From NCBI RefSeq assembly GCF_024701975.1, contig NZ_JANLNM010000010.1:124001-188000 (forward strand): 64,000 bases of DNA, written 5' to 3'. Below are positions 15,957 through 25,843 of the stretch, one piece after another. This DNA is from Variovorax sp. ZS18.2.2. Lineage in GTDB: Bacteria > Pseudomonadota > Gammaproteobacteria > Burkholderiales > Burkholderiaceae_C. Position numbers and translations under genes: made by a program. The notes under the pieces are model-generated. The model saw only the letters and a list, made by a program, of their open reading frames with translations, had not been told where the DNA came from and did not search any database. Every line of letters begins with the position of its first letter. The stretch's first letter is position 1.

Positions 15957-17000
15957 TTACTCGCTCGTGAAGATGCTGCCCAGACGGTCCATGCGCTCGA
16001 GGGCGATGCCGCAGCCGCGCACCACGCAAGTCAGCGGGTCTTCGGCCACGAGCACCGGGAGGCCCGTTTCCTCGGCCAGCAGGCGGTCGAGGTCGCGCAG
16101 CAGGGCGCCGCCGCCGGTGAGCATCATGCCGCGGTCGGCAATGTCGGCGCCCAGTTCGGGCGGCGTCTGCTCCAGCGCGTTCTTCACGGCCGAGACGATG
16201 TTGTTGAGCGGATCGGTCAGGGCTTCCAGCACTTCGTTGCTGCTGATGGTGAAGCTGCGCGGCACGCCTTCGGAGAGGTTGCGGCCCTTGACTTCCATTT
16301 CCTTGACTTCGGAGCCCGGGAAGGCCGAGCCGATGGTCTTCTTGATGACTTCGGCCGTCGGCTCGCCGATCAACATGCCGTAGTTGCGGCGGATGTAGTT
16401 GATGATGGCTTCGTCGAAGCGGTCGCCGCCCACGCGGACCGAGCCCTTGTAGACCATGCCGCCCAGCGAGATGACGCCCACTTCGGTGGTGCCACCGCCG
16501 ATGTCCACCACCATCGAGCCCGAGGCTTCGCTGACGGGGAGGCCCGCGCCGATGGCCGCGGCCATGGGTTCTTCGATGAGGTAGACGGAGGTGGCGCCTG
16601 CCGCTTCGGCCGCGTCCTTGATGGCGCGGCGCTCGACCTGGGTCGAACCGCAGGGCACGCAGATGATGATGCGCGGGCTCGGCGTGAGCAGCGTGCGCGG
16701 ATGCACCATCTTGATGAACTGCTTGATCATCTGCTCGGTGATCACGAAGTCGGCGATCACGCCGTCCTTCATCGGGCGGATCGCCTCGATGTTGCCGGGC
16801 ACCTTGCCCAGCATGGCCTTGGCCTCGCGGCCGACGGCCTGGATCACCTTCTTGCCGTGCGGACCGCCTTCGTGGCGGATCGCGACGACGGAGGGCTCGT
16901 CCAGCACGATGCCCTTGTTGCGGGCGAATATCAGGGTGTTGGCGGTGCCGAGGTCGATCGCAAGGTCGGTGGAAAAGTACCGACGGAAAGCTCCAAACAT
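15957..17000 (-). CDS. mreB: rod shape-determining protein MreB
   Basis: A 347-residue bacterial actin that organises lateral wall synthesis. The start MFGAFRRYFSTDLAIDLGTANT carries the usual amphipathic membrane-binding N-terminus and phosphate-1 loop (given in part: DLGTANTLIF). Later motifs are IGGGTTEVG and GGGALLRDLD. I chose ATG 16998-17000 because AGAGGA lies about 8 nt upstream; a longer frame to 17123 is not family-like. It is divergent from gatC across a 212-nt gap. Confidence 0.97.
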   Translation of the reverse strand: MFGAFRRYFSTDLAIDLGTANTLIFARNKGIVLDEPSVVAIRHEGGPHGKKVIQAVGREAKAMLGKVPGNIEAIRPMKDGVIADFVITEQMIKQFIKMVHPRTLLTPSPRIIICVPCGSTQVERRAIKDAAEAAGATSVYLIEEPMAAAIGAGLPVSEASGSMVVDIGGGTTEVGVISLGGMVYKGSVRVGGDRFDEAIINYIRRNYGMLIGEPTAEVIKKTIGSAFPGSEVKEMEVKGRNLSEGVPRSFTISSNEVLEALTDPLNNIVSAVKNALEQTPPELGADIADRGMMLTGGGALLRDLDRLLAEETGLPVLVAEDPLTCVVRGCGIALERMDRLGSIFTSE

Positions 17001-17212
17001 GTGCGGAATCCTCTGAGCACGGCCTGCGCATCGGCAGGTCGTCGCTCTATTTTTGGGTCGTTTGACGGGGTGAATTGATCGTTTTTGGCGCAAAAGCCGG
17101 CGCGTTCGCGGGGGTTGCGGCAAAGGCGGGATAATACCTGAATCCCCTCTGATTCCCGTGTTAGCACCCTCTTCGGCGTGCGATTACCTTCGGTTTTTGA
17201 CCGGTTCGACCC
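17001..17212. promoter_or_regulatory. divergent mreB/gatC intergenic region
   Basis: This 212-nt gap must carry the promoters of both mreB (minus) and gatC (plus). The only AT-rich promoter-like core is GGATAATACC at about 17129-17138, which reads as GATAAT on the plus strand and TATTAT on the minus strand. No convincing -35 box stands out for either direction. Confidence 0.4.
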
Positions 17213-17512
17213 ATGTCCCTTGACGCTTCAGATATCGCACGCATCGCCTCCCTGGCGCGGCTGCAGCTTGCCTCCGACGAAAGCGAGCGCATGCTCAGTC
17301 AGATCAATGGCTTCTTTGACCTGGTCGAACGCATGCGTTCGGTCGACACCACCGGCATCGAGCCCCTGGCCCATCCGGTGGCCGCGATCGAGGACATCAC
17401 GCTGCGCCTGCGCAACGATGTCGTGAGCGAACCCAACAACCGCGAAGCCAACCAGAAGAGCGCCCCCGCCGTCGAGGCGGGCCTTTTCCTCGTGCCCAAG
17501 GTGATCGAATAA
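17213..17512 (+). CDS. gatC: aspartyl/glutamyl-tRNA amidotransferase subunit C
   Basis: A 99-residue subunit that stabilises GatA and links it to GatB in the GatCAB amidotransferase, which converts Asp-tRNA(Asn) or Glu-tRNA(Gln) to the amidated forms. It has the typical N-terminal helices (DIARIASLARLQL) and the Pro-rich linker IEPLAHPV. Its stop codon overlaps the gatA start by one base (TAATG). Confidence 0.96.
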   Translation: MSLDASDIARIASLARLQLASDESERMLSQINGFFDLVERMRSVDTTGIEPLAHPVAAIEDITLRLRNDVVSEPNNREANQKSAPAVEAGLFLVPKVIE

Positions 17513-19032
17513 TGAGCGGCGAACTGCACCAAATGGGCGTGGTCGCCCTGGCCAAGGCCCTGGCCGAGCGCAAGGTCTCGGCCGTCGAAGCCTCGCAGGC
17601 ATTCCTCGGCCGCATGAAGGCCCACGAATCGCTCGGCACCTTTGTCGACGTCAATGAAGAAGTCACGCTGGCCCAGGCCCGCAAGGCCGATGCGCTCCTC
17701 GCCGCGGGCAACGCACCGGCGCTGGCCGGCGTGCCGATCGCGCACAAGGACATCTTCGTCACCACCGATTTCGCCACCACCGCCGGCTCGAAGATGCTCG
17801 CGGGCTACCGCTCGCCCTTCGACGCCACCGTGGTGCGTCGCCTGGCCGAGGCCGGTGCGGTCACGCTCGGCAAACTGAGCTGCGACGAGTTCGCGATGGG
17901 TTCGGCCAACGAAAACATCGCCGTGCCCGCCGTGGGCCACGACAAGGCCGTGCCGGTGCAGAACCCGTGGAACCGCGAGCGCATTCCGGGCGGCTCCTCG
18001 GGCGCCAGCGCGGCGGCCGTGGCGGCACGCCTCGCGCCCGCAGCCACCGGCACCGACACCGGCGGCTCGATCCGCCAGCCCGCATCTTTTTGCGGCGTGA
18101 CCGGCATCAAGCCAACCTACGGCCGCGCCTCGCGCTACGGCATGGTGGCCTTCGCATCGAGCCTGGACCAGGCCGGCCCGATGGCGCGCTCGGCCGAAGA
18201 CTGCGCGCTGCTGCTGTCGGCCTTCTGCGGTCCCGATCTCGACCGCGATTCGACCTCGATCGACAAGCCCGCCGAAGACTTCGGCCGCTCGCTGAACGAC
18301 TCGCTCGAGGGCCTGCGCATCGGCGTGCCGAAGGAGTTCTTCGGCGAAGGCGTGGCGCCCGGCGTGCGCGCCGCCATCGACGCAGCGCTTGTGCAATACG
18401 AGAAGCTAGGCGCCAAGCGCGTCGAGGTGTCGCTGCCTCGCACCGAGTTGTCGATTCCCGTGTACTACATCCTCGCCGCGGCCGAAGCGTCGAGCAACCT
18501 GAGCCGCTTCGACGGCGTGAAGTTCGGCCATCGCGCGAAGCAGTACAAGGACCTGTCCGACATGTACGAACGCACGCGCGCCGAAGGCTTCGGCGACGAA
18601 GTGAAGCGCCGCATCATGATCGGCACCTACGTGCTCTCGCACGGCTACTACGACGCGTACTACCTGCAGGCGCAAAAGGTGCGCCGCATGATCGCCGACG
18701 ACTTCCAGCAGGCCTTCAAGCAGTGCGACGTGATCGCCGGCCCCGCCGCGCCGATCACCGCATGGAAGATCGGCGAGCACGGCGACGACCCGGTGGCCGA
18801 CTACCTCGCTGACATCTTCACGCTGCCCGCATCGCTCGCAGGCCTTCCGGGCATGAGCGTGCCCGCGGGCTTCGACGCCGGCATGCAAGGCTCGAAAGAG
18901 GGCATCGGCAAGCCGATGCCCGTAGGCCTGCAGCTGATCGGCAACTACTTCGGCGAAGCCAAGCTGCTGAACGCAGCCCACCGCTTCCAGCAAGTCACCG
19001 ATTGGCACACCCGCACGCCGGAGGGTTTCTGA
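17512..19032 (+). CDS. gatA: aspartyl/glutamyl-tRNA amidotransferase subunit A
   Basis: A 506-residue amidase-signature enzyme that releases ammonia from glutamine for tRNA amidation. The Ser-cisSer-Lys triad lies in PIAHKDIF, GGSSGASAAAVAA and GTDTGGSIRQPA, all intact. The C-terminal GQ-binding region includes GLPGMSVPAGF. It sits between gatC and gatB with 1-nt spacing on either side, in a classic three-gene operon. Confidence 0.97.
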   Translation: MSGELHQMGVVALAKALAERKVSAVEASQAFLGRMKAHESLGTFVDVNEEVTLAQARKADALLAAGNAPALAGVPIAHKDIFVTTDFATTAGSKMLAGYRSPFDATVVRRLAEAGAVTLGKLSCDEFAMGSANENIAVPAVGHDKAVPVQNPWNRERIPGGSSGASAAAVAARLAPAATGTDTGGSIRQPASFCGVTGIKPTYGRASRYGMVAFASSLDQAGPMARSAEDCALLLSAFCGPDLDRDSTSIDKPAEDFGRSLNDSLEGLRIGVPKEFFGEGVAPGVRAAIDAALVQYEKLGAKRVEVSLPRTELSIPVYYILAAAEASSNLSRFDGVKFGHRAKQYKDLSDMYERTRAEGFGDEVKRRIMIGTYVLSHGYYDAYYLQAQKVRRMIADDFQQAFKQCDVIAGPAAPITAWKIGEHGDDPVADYLADIFTLPASLAGLPGMSVPAGFDAGMQGSKEGIGKPMPVGLQLIGNYFGEAKLLNAAHRFQQVTDWHTRTPEGF

Positions 19033-19033
19033 A

Positions 19034-20524
<1,491 letters not shown>

Positions 20525-20538
20525 TCAATCGGCGAATC

Positions 20539-20559
20539 CCGGGGCCATCGCGGCCCCGG
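20539..20559. terminator. hairpin between convergent gatB and DUF4124 genes
   Basis: A perfect 8-bp stem, CCGGGGCC at 20539-20546 and GGCCCCGG at 20552-20559, has a 5-nt loop in the 40-nt gap between convergent genes. No U-tract follows on either strand, so termination efficiency is uncertain. Confidence 0.55.
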
Positions 20560-20564
20560 CAGAT

Positions 20565-21260
20565 TCAGCGCGGTGCCGCTGCGGCGGCTGCGCTTGGGGC
20601 AGGTCCCCAGAGTGGCTTCAACCGCGCGCGCTCTTCATCGAAGCGCGCATTCACCCGCTTCTTCTCATCTTCCTGTTCGGCGATGAAGCGGTTCTGCACC
20701 GCCACGCTCTGCGTGTTGTCCTCGAGCTTGCGGCGCATCGCGCCCGGCGCCTTGCTCGTGTCCTTCTTGTAGAACTCGAGCTCCTCGTCGATCTTCTGGC
20801 GGTCTTCGCCCAGTTCGGCAATGCGCTTCTGCGCCGCCTGGATCACCGCATCGACCTGCGAGAGCGCCTCCTTGCGCTCGCGGTCGTGCGAGGCGGCGCT
20901 GGGGTAGCGCACCAGCAGCGCGCGCTCGCGGCGGCGCTCGTCGGTCGCCTTGGCTGCCTGCACGGCGGCTTCGCGGGCGCGGTCCTCGCGCTCGGCCATC
21001 TCGCGCGCCGAGTACGTGGGTTCGATCTTGCGGCGCGTGAGGCCGCTCGGGCTCAGTTCGCGCTGTTCGCGGTCGTTGCAAGCAGGGATCGGACGGTCCG
21101 CCGTGAGCGTGCGGCCCTGCGCGTCGGTGCAGGTGTAGATGCTGCCGGCGGGAGCGTCCTTGCCCTGCGCATGCGCAACGCCAACAGAGGAAAAGGCCAC
21201 CAGGAAAAACGATGCCACCGCCAGCAGGCGATGGGGCTTGCCGTGATCGCGTGTGCGCAT
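20565..21260 (-). CDS. DUF4124-type periplasmic coiled-coil protein
   Basis: A 231-residue exported protein with a signal peptide (about 1-32, ending AHAQ) and a short DUF4124-like domain (about 38-80, SIYTCTDAQGRTLTADRPIPAC, given in part: IYTCTDAQGRTLTADRP). A long charged alpha-helical region (about 85-215) is very rich in Arg, Glu and Ala, likely a coiled coil, and an Ala/Pro tail ends the protein. The paired Cys in the first domain may form a disulphide. No function is established. It lies 13 nt downstream of pyrE on the same strand. Confidence 0.75.
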   Translation of the reverse strand: MRTRDHGKPHRLLAVASFFLVAFSSVGVAHAQGKDAPAGSIYTCTDAQGRTLTADRPIPACNDREQRELSPSGLTRRKIEPTYSAREMAEREDRAREAAVQAAKATDERRRERALLVRYPSAASHDRERKEALSQVDAVIQAAQKRIAELGEDRQKIDEELEFYKKDTSKAPGAMRRKLEDNTQSVAVQNRFIAEQEDEKKRVNARFDEERARLKPLWGPAPSAAAAAAPR

Positions 21261-21273
21261 CGCTGTCCGACCC

Positions 21274-21957
21274 TCAGTGGGCGCCGTAGCGCGTGCGGTA
21301 GGCCAGCACGCGCTCGCGGTGCGCGCTGAGGTCGGCCGCGGCGTCGCCCGAGAGGTAGCTCAGCAGGTCGTCCAGCGTGGCGATGGCGATCACCGTGAGG
21401 CCCAGTTGGTTGCGCACGTACTGCACGGCGCTGTGGTCCACGTCGACGCCGTTCTCGGTGGCTTTTTCCTGCCGGTCGAGCGCAATGGCCACGGCATGCG
21501 GCGTGGCGCCCGCGGCCTCGATCGCGGCAATCGATTCGCGCACCGCGGTGCCGGCGGACATCACGTCATCGACGATCAGCACGCGGCCCTTGAGCGGCGC
21601 GCCCACCAAGTTGCCGCCCTCGCCGTGCGCCTTGGCTTCCTTGCGGTTGTAGGCAAAGGGGTAGTTGCGGCCGCGCCGGGCCAGCTCGGCGGCCACCGTG
21701 GCGCCCAGCGGGATGCCCTTGTAGGCGGGGCCGAAGATCATGTCGAATTCGAGGCCGCTCTCGACGAGCCGGTCTGCATAGAATCCCGCGAGCCGCGCGA
21801 TCTTGGCGCCGTCGTCGAAGAGGCCCGAATTGAAGAAGTAAGGACTCATCCGGCCGGCCTTGGTCTTGAACTCGCCGAAGCGAAGCACGCCGGCATCGAG
21901 CGCGAACTGAACGAAGTCCTGCGCGACCGCGCTGCTTTTCTCACCATCTACAGCCAT
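21274..21957 (-). CDS. pyrE: orotate phosphoribosyltransferase
   Basis: A 227-residue enzyme joining orotate to PRPP to form OMP in pyrimidine synthesis. The PRPP loop VLIVDDVMSAGTAVRES and the flexible loop Lys region FAYNRKEAKAHGEGG are clear, as is GEFKTKAGRMSPYFFNSG. Length is normal. Its start codon lies only 12 nt from that of the divergent xth gene, so any promoter must lie inside the xth coding region, unless the true start is further in. Confidence 0.96.
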   Translation of the reverse strand: MAVDGEKSSAVAQDFVQFALDAGVLRFGEFKTKAGRMSPYFFNSGLFDDGAKIARLAGFYADRLVESGLEFDMIFGPAYKGIPLGATVAAELARRGRNYPFAYNRKEAKAHGEGGNLVGAPLKGRVLIVDDVMSAGTAVRESIAAIEAAGATPHAVAIALDRQEKATENGVDVDHSAVQYVRNQLGLTVIAIATLDDLLSYLSGDAAADLSAHRERVLAYRTRYGAH

Positions 21958-21969
21958 TGGAAATTCCTT

Positions 21970-22773
21970 GTGTTCAAACTGACCAGTCTCAATCTCAATG
22001 GCCTGCGTTCGGCCGCCACCAAGGGCGTTGCCGACTGGGTTGCCGAATCGGCGCCGGATTGTATTTGCATGCAGGAGATCCGAGTTCAGGCGAGCGACAT
22101 CGAGGGCCGCTTCGAGGAAATGGCGGGGCTCAAGGGACACTTCCATTTTGCCGAGAAAAAGGGCTATGCAGGAACAGCTGTTTACACAAAACACATTCCG
22201 AGCGAGATAGTGGTGGGTTGGGGCGACACCGAGTTCGATGCCGAAGGCCGTTATCTGGAACTGCGTTTCGACACGCCAAAACGAAAGTTCTCGGTCATCA
22301 GCTGCTACTTCCCGAGCGGCAGCTCGGGCGAGGAGCGGCAACTGGCCAAGTTCCGTTTTCTCAAGGGCTTCTTCCCGCATCTGCTGGCGCTCAAGAAAGA
22401 GCGCGAGTTCGTACTGTGCGGCGACATCAACATCGCGCACCAGCAGATCGACCTGAAGAACTGGCGCAGCAACCAGAAGAACAGCGGCTTCCTGCCCGAG
22501 GAACGCGCCTGGATGACCCGGCTGCTGGACGCCGGCGCCGAGGGCGCGGGCCTGGTGGACGTCTACCGCATGCTCAAGCCCGAGACCACCGACGAGGCCT
22601 ACACCTGGTGGAGCAACCGCGGCCAGGCCTACGCGAACAACGTGGGGTGGCGGCTCGACTACCACCTGGCCACGCCGGCCATCGGCGCGCTGGCGCGCAC
22701 CGAGCAGATCTACAAGACCGTGAAGTTCAGCGACCACGCGCCGATCACGGTGGAGTACGACTTCACGCTCTGA
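21970..22773 (+). CDS. xth: exodeoxyribonuclease III / AP endonuclease
   Basis: A 267-residue EEP-fold nuclease for base-excision repair. Motifs are FKLTSLNLNGLRSA at the N-terminus, CMQEIRV (metal-binding Glu), GDINIAH (catalytic Asp/Asn), WRLDYHLAT and SDHAPI (catalytic His). GTG 21970 is the natural start because family homology begins with the next residue; a TTG lies 2 nt earlier in another frame. No ribosome site is visible in the 12 nt between this gene and pyrE. Confidence 0.93.
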   Translation: MFKLTSLNLNGLRSAATKGVADWVAESAPDCICMQEIRVQASDIEGRFEEMAGLKGHFHFAEKKGYAGTAVYTKHIPSEIVVGWGDTEFDAEGRYLELRFDTPKRKFSVISCYFPSGSSGEERQLAKFRFLKGFFPHLLALKKEREFVLCGDINIAHQQIDLKNWRSNQKNSGFLPEERAWMTRLLDAGAEGAGLVDVYRMLKPETTDEAYTWWSNRGQAYANNVGWRLDYHLATPAIGALARTEQIYKTVKFSDHAPITVEYDFTL

Positions 22774-22791
22774 GCCTGCGAGGCGAACTGC

Positions 22792-24306
22792 CTAGCAGCA
22801 GCCGCCGCCCATCATCTGCCCGCGGCGATAGAACGGCCCGAGGTCGTCCGCCAGCGCCCTGACGGTGTCGCGCCACGACGTGGCCCCGGCATGGCCCGCG
22901 GCCAGTGCGCTGCGCATGCGCGCCAGCAGCTCGGCGCGCAATGCGGGCTCGTCGATTCCCTGCACGCGCCCCGCATCGACCACCACGCGCCCGCCGACCA
23001 GCACCTTGGCGATGTGGCTGCCGTTGGCACGCGCGAGCAGCAGATCGAGCGGGTCGGTATCGGCGAAGAGCGCATCGTCGTCGAGCGCGTCCCAATCCAG
23101 CAGCACAAGGTCGGCCGCGGTGCCGGGCGCAATGCGGCCGCCCGAGGCCAGGCCACCGCGCACGCTGCGCGGGCCGTTGCGCGACGCGAAGGCCCAGAGT
23201 TCCTCGCGCGTCATCATGGTGTCGTAGCCCCAGCCGCGGTGCAGCGAATACGCCAGCCGCATCTCGCGCAATGCATCGTCGTCTTCATCGAAGGCCATGC
23301 CGTCCAGGCCCATCGCGACGCGGCAGCCGTGCTTCAGCATTTCAGGCACCGGCGCGATGCCCGACTTGAGCCCGAGGTTGGAACTGGTGTTGACCGCGAT
23401 GGTCGCGCCACGTTCGGCGATCAGCGCCAGGTCCTCGGGCCGCGCCCAGGAGCAATGCGCGAGCGTGAGGCGCGGCGTCAGCAGGCCGATGTCGTCGAGA
23501 AAGCGGACGATGCCGCCGGGGTGATTCGCATCGGCCCAGTCGCGCTGGTAGCGCGTTTCGAGCAGGTGCATGTGAACCGGACGGCCCGTGTCGGCCGACG
23601 CCTGTGCGATCGCCTCGAGCAGCGGCGTGCTGCACCACTGCACCGCGGTCGGTCCGTACTGCACGGTCACATGCTCGCCGTGGCCGCCCTCCTCCACCAT
23701 GCGCGCAACCTCATCGACCAGCGCAAGCTGCTGGGCCGGCGCCACCGGCTTCACCGCGAGCCGCCCGGCAACCGCATCGCGGATGCCGGGCCGCAACGCC
23801 GCCAGCACGGTCGCGTCGTCGCAGTAGGCGATGCCGTGGCGGTCGCGCATCGCGATGGCGAAACCGATGCGCACGCCGACATCGCGCGCCGCGCGCGCCA
23901 CCGCCTCGGCTTCGTCGACATAGGCCATGCCGCCCTGCACGCGCGTGTAGTGAACCATCAGGTTCGCGACACCGTGCCGCACCGAACGCGCGAACGAGGT
24001 CGCGGCGCAAAGGTAAGGGTCCATGCCCGGCACCACGCCGAGGAACGGCAGCCAGCCTTCGAGCGGCTGGCCGAAGGCGCCGAGCGTGGCGCTGCGAAAG
24101 GTGCGCGCATGGTCGTGCGCGTTGGCCAGCGCGGGCAGCGCGAGCAGGCGCGGCCCGCCGGTGCCGGCTTCGTCCGCCAGCGGAACGATCGACCGGATGC
24201 GATCGCCCGCCAGTTCGATGCGCACATCGGACTGCGCAGGCTGCGCGCCAGGATCGGCCAGCAGCCATGCGCAGTCGAGCGGGCCTTCGTGCATCGGAGC
24301 GGGCAT
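22792..24306 (-). CDS. deaminase-type amidohydrolase (COG0402-like), ureide island
   Basis: A 504-residue metal-dependent amidohydrolase of the family that deaminates or dechlorinates purines, pyrimidines and s-triazines. The metal and catalytic residues are complete: HxH at H64/H66, H247 and E250 in HLLE, H284 in LAHCSW, and D335 in GLDGMAFDED. The C-terminus ends in an odd MMGGGCC. It is the last gene of operon A, whose other members open heterocyclic rings, so deamination of an amino-heterocycle before ring opening is likely (inference). It could be annotated as 8-oxoguanine deaminase by similarity, but no residue proves that substrate. An alternative start lies at the fifth codon. Confidence 0.8.
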   Translation of the reverse strand: MPAPMHEGPLDCAWLLADPGAQPAQSDVRIELAGDRIRSIVPLADEAGTGGPRLLALPALANAHDHARTFRSATLGAFGQPLEGWLPFLGVVPGMDPYLCAATSFARSVRHGVANLMVHYTRVQGGMAYVDEAEAVARAARDVGVRIGFAIAMRDRHGIAYCDDATVLAALRPGIRDAVAGRLAVKPVAPAQQLALVDEVARMVEEGGHGEHVTVQYGPTAVQWCSTPLLEAIAQASADTGRPVHMHLLETRYQRDWADANHPGGIVRFLDDIGLLTPRLTLAHCSWARPEDLALIAERGATIAVNTSSNLGLKSGIAPVPEMLKHGCRVAMGLDGMAFDEDDDALREMRLAYSLHRGWGYDTMMTREELWAFASRNGPRSVRGGLASGGRIAPGTAADLVLLDWDALDDDALFADTDPLDLLLARANGSHIAKVLVGGRVVVDAGRVQGIDEPALRAELLARMRSALAAGHAGATSWRDTVRALADDLGPFYRRGQMMGGGCC

Positions 24307-24349
24307 GGCGTTTCTTTTGTCGTCGGGTTGCGTGTGCGTGTCCTTGGAC

Positions 24350-25405
24350 CTACGGCGCGGCGATTTTGCGCTCCGCCAGCGGAGGCAGAAAGCGCCGGTC
24401 GAAGACCTCACCGGCCGCGGGTGCGCTCGCGAGTTCGAACGCCTCCCTGACCTGCCCGATGGCGCGCGCCATGCGCGCATCGTTCACATCGCCCATGCCG
24501 TTGGCCGCGACCTCGGGCGTCAGCATCACGGTGCGAAGCGTGTACAGCAGGCGCCGCTTCTCCAGCGCCGCGTTGAGCAGCGGCTCGCGCTTCATCAGCG
24601 CGGCAATCGCCGCATCGGGATCGGCCACGGTGTCGCGCAGTCCCTTGTGGATGGCGCGCACGAGCCCGGCCACGGCCTGCGGCTTGTCCTTCAGGAACTG
24701 GCGGGACACCAGCACGCCGTTGCCGTACAGGTCGACGCCGTGGTCGCCGTAGTGGAACCAGCGGATGTCCTTGTCCGGGTCCACGCCCTGCGCCACCAGG
24801 TTCATGTAGCTCGTCACCGAGAACACGGCCGAGCCTTCGACATGGTCCTTGAGCATCATCTGCTCCTGCAGATTGGGCGCCATGTTCGTCCACTTGACCT
24901 TGCTCGCGTCCACGCCGTTCCTGGCCGCCATCAGCGGGAACATGCGCAGTGCAGCGCCGCCGGCCGGCGAGCCCAGCGTGCGGCCCTCCAGGTCCTTCAG
25001 CGTCCTGATGGGACTGCCCGATTTGACGATGAGGGCGAAGGGCGCGCGGTTGTAGATCATGTAGACCATCACGGGCGCGGCGCCGGGCCTGGCGGCCGCG
25101 TTCTGCACGATCGCGTTGACATCGCCGAAGCCCGCGTCGTAGGCACCGGCCATCACCTTGGTCACGGCCGCCGCGGAGCCGTCGCCCTGGTCGATCGCCA
25201 CCGCGAGCTTTTCAGCGGCAAAGTAGCCCCGGTCTTCCGCCAGGTAGTACCAGGCATGGATGCCCTGCAACTTCCAGTCGAGGACGAACTTGATGGGTGT
25301 GAGCGACTGGGCGCGCGATTCGCGCATCGGAAGCGCTGCGAGCGATGCGCCCAATGCGGCGGACACAGCGACGACCGCTGCGCGACGGGACACTGGAGAG
25401 GACAT
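24350..25405 (-). CDS. NMT1/THI5-type ABC solute-binding protein (paralogue 1)
   Basis: A 351-residue periplasmic binding protein with a signal peptide (about 1-33, Tat-like SRRAAVVAV start, ending SRAQ). The fold is NMT1/THI5/SsuA-like, with FVLDWKLQGIHAWYYLAEDRG near the N-terminus (given in part: DWKLQGIHAWYYLAEDRGYF) and WTNMAPNLQEQM in the middle. Proteins of this class bind small heterocycles such as formylaminopyrimidine, or sulfonates. It is clearly paralogous to the protein at 30955-32019 in the same operon. It probably feeds the permease/ATPase pair encoded just upstream. Confidence 0.85.
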   Translation of the reverse strand: MSSPVSRRAAVVAVSAALGASLAALPMRESRAQSLTPIKFVLDWKLQGIHAWYYLAEDRGYFAAEKLAVAIDQGDGSAAAVTKVMAGAYDAGFGDVNAIVQNAAARPGAAPVMVYMIYNRAPFALIVKSGSPIRTLKDLEGRTLGSPAGGAALRMFPLMAARNGVDASKVKWTNMAPNLQEQMMLKDHVEGSAVFSVTSYMNLVAQGVDPDKDIRWFHYGDHGVDLYGNGVLVSRQFLKDKPQAVAGLVRAIHKGLRDTVADPDAAIAALMKREPLLNAALEKRRLLYTLRTVMLTPEVAANGMGDVNDARMARAIGQVREAFELASAPAAGEVFDRRFLPPLAERKIAAP

Positions 25406-25426
25406 GGGAGGCTTTCGTTGGTTGAA

Positions 25427-25843
25427 TCAGATGGCTTCGAAGAGAACGTCCTGCGCGCCTTCCCACAACACCTTGGTGCCGAGCGCGCGCAACTGCTCCC
25501 GCCCTTCGACGATGGTGAGGAAGTGGTTGCCTGCGAGCGTGCCCATCTTGCTGGCGAAGCTGCAGGCGCCGTAGGCCAGGATGATCTCGGTCTCGCTGTA
25601 GCCGCCGGGGTAGAACAGGATGTCGCCCATCGAGGGGTGGCTGGTGTGGTTCTCGAAACCCACGCCCAGCTGGAAGTCACCCAGCGGCACCCAGCAGCCT
25701 TCGCCGCTCCAGCGCACGTGGATCAATTTCTGGCGATAAGGCAGCCGCTGGCGAAAGGCCGCCACGGTGAGCGGTGCGTCGGGGTGCGTCTCTGCCACGA
25801 AGCAGAGGCCACCGGCGGTGATCCGGATGAGGTCGTTCTTCAT
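25427..25843 (-). CDS. DUF3830 family protein
   Basis: A 138-residue cytoplasmic protein with no signal sequence, recognised as DUF3830-like, a small beta-rich (cyclophilin-like) family. Notable segments are IHVRWSGEGCWVPLGDF, FENHTSHPSMGDILFYPGG and ANGACSFASKMG-like AYGACSFASKMGTLAGNHF. The ATG overlaps the permease stop by 4 nt, so it is translationally coupled to the transporter. No reaction is known to me. Its place inside a heterocycle operon makes a substrate-handling or isomerase-like role worth testing. Confidence 0.75.
   Translation of the reverse strand: MKNDLIRITAGGLCFVAETHPDAPLTVAAFRQRLPYRQKLIHVRWSGEGCWVPLGDFQLGVGFENHTSHPSMGDILFYPGGYSETEIILAYGACSFASKMGTLAGNHFLTIVEGREQLRALGTKVLWEGAQDVLFEAI

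Noticed and set aside
17001..17123. N-terminal extension of mreB to 17123
   Set aside because: The added residues are unlike any MreB, while ATG 17000 has a good ribosome site and starts the normal MFGAF sequence.
22792..24306. Calling the amidohydrolase 8-oxoguanine deaminase
   Set aside because: The active site only shows family membership. Metal ligands do not identify the substrate, and the operon suggests other amino-heterocycles.
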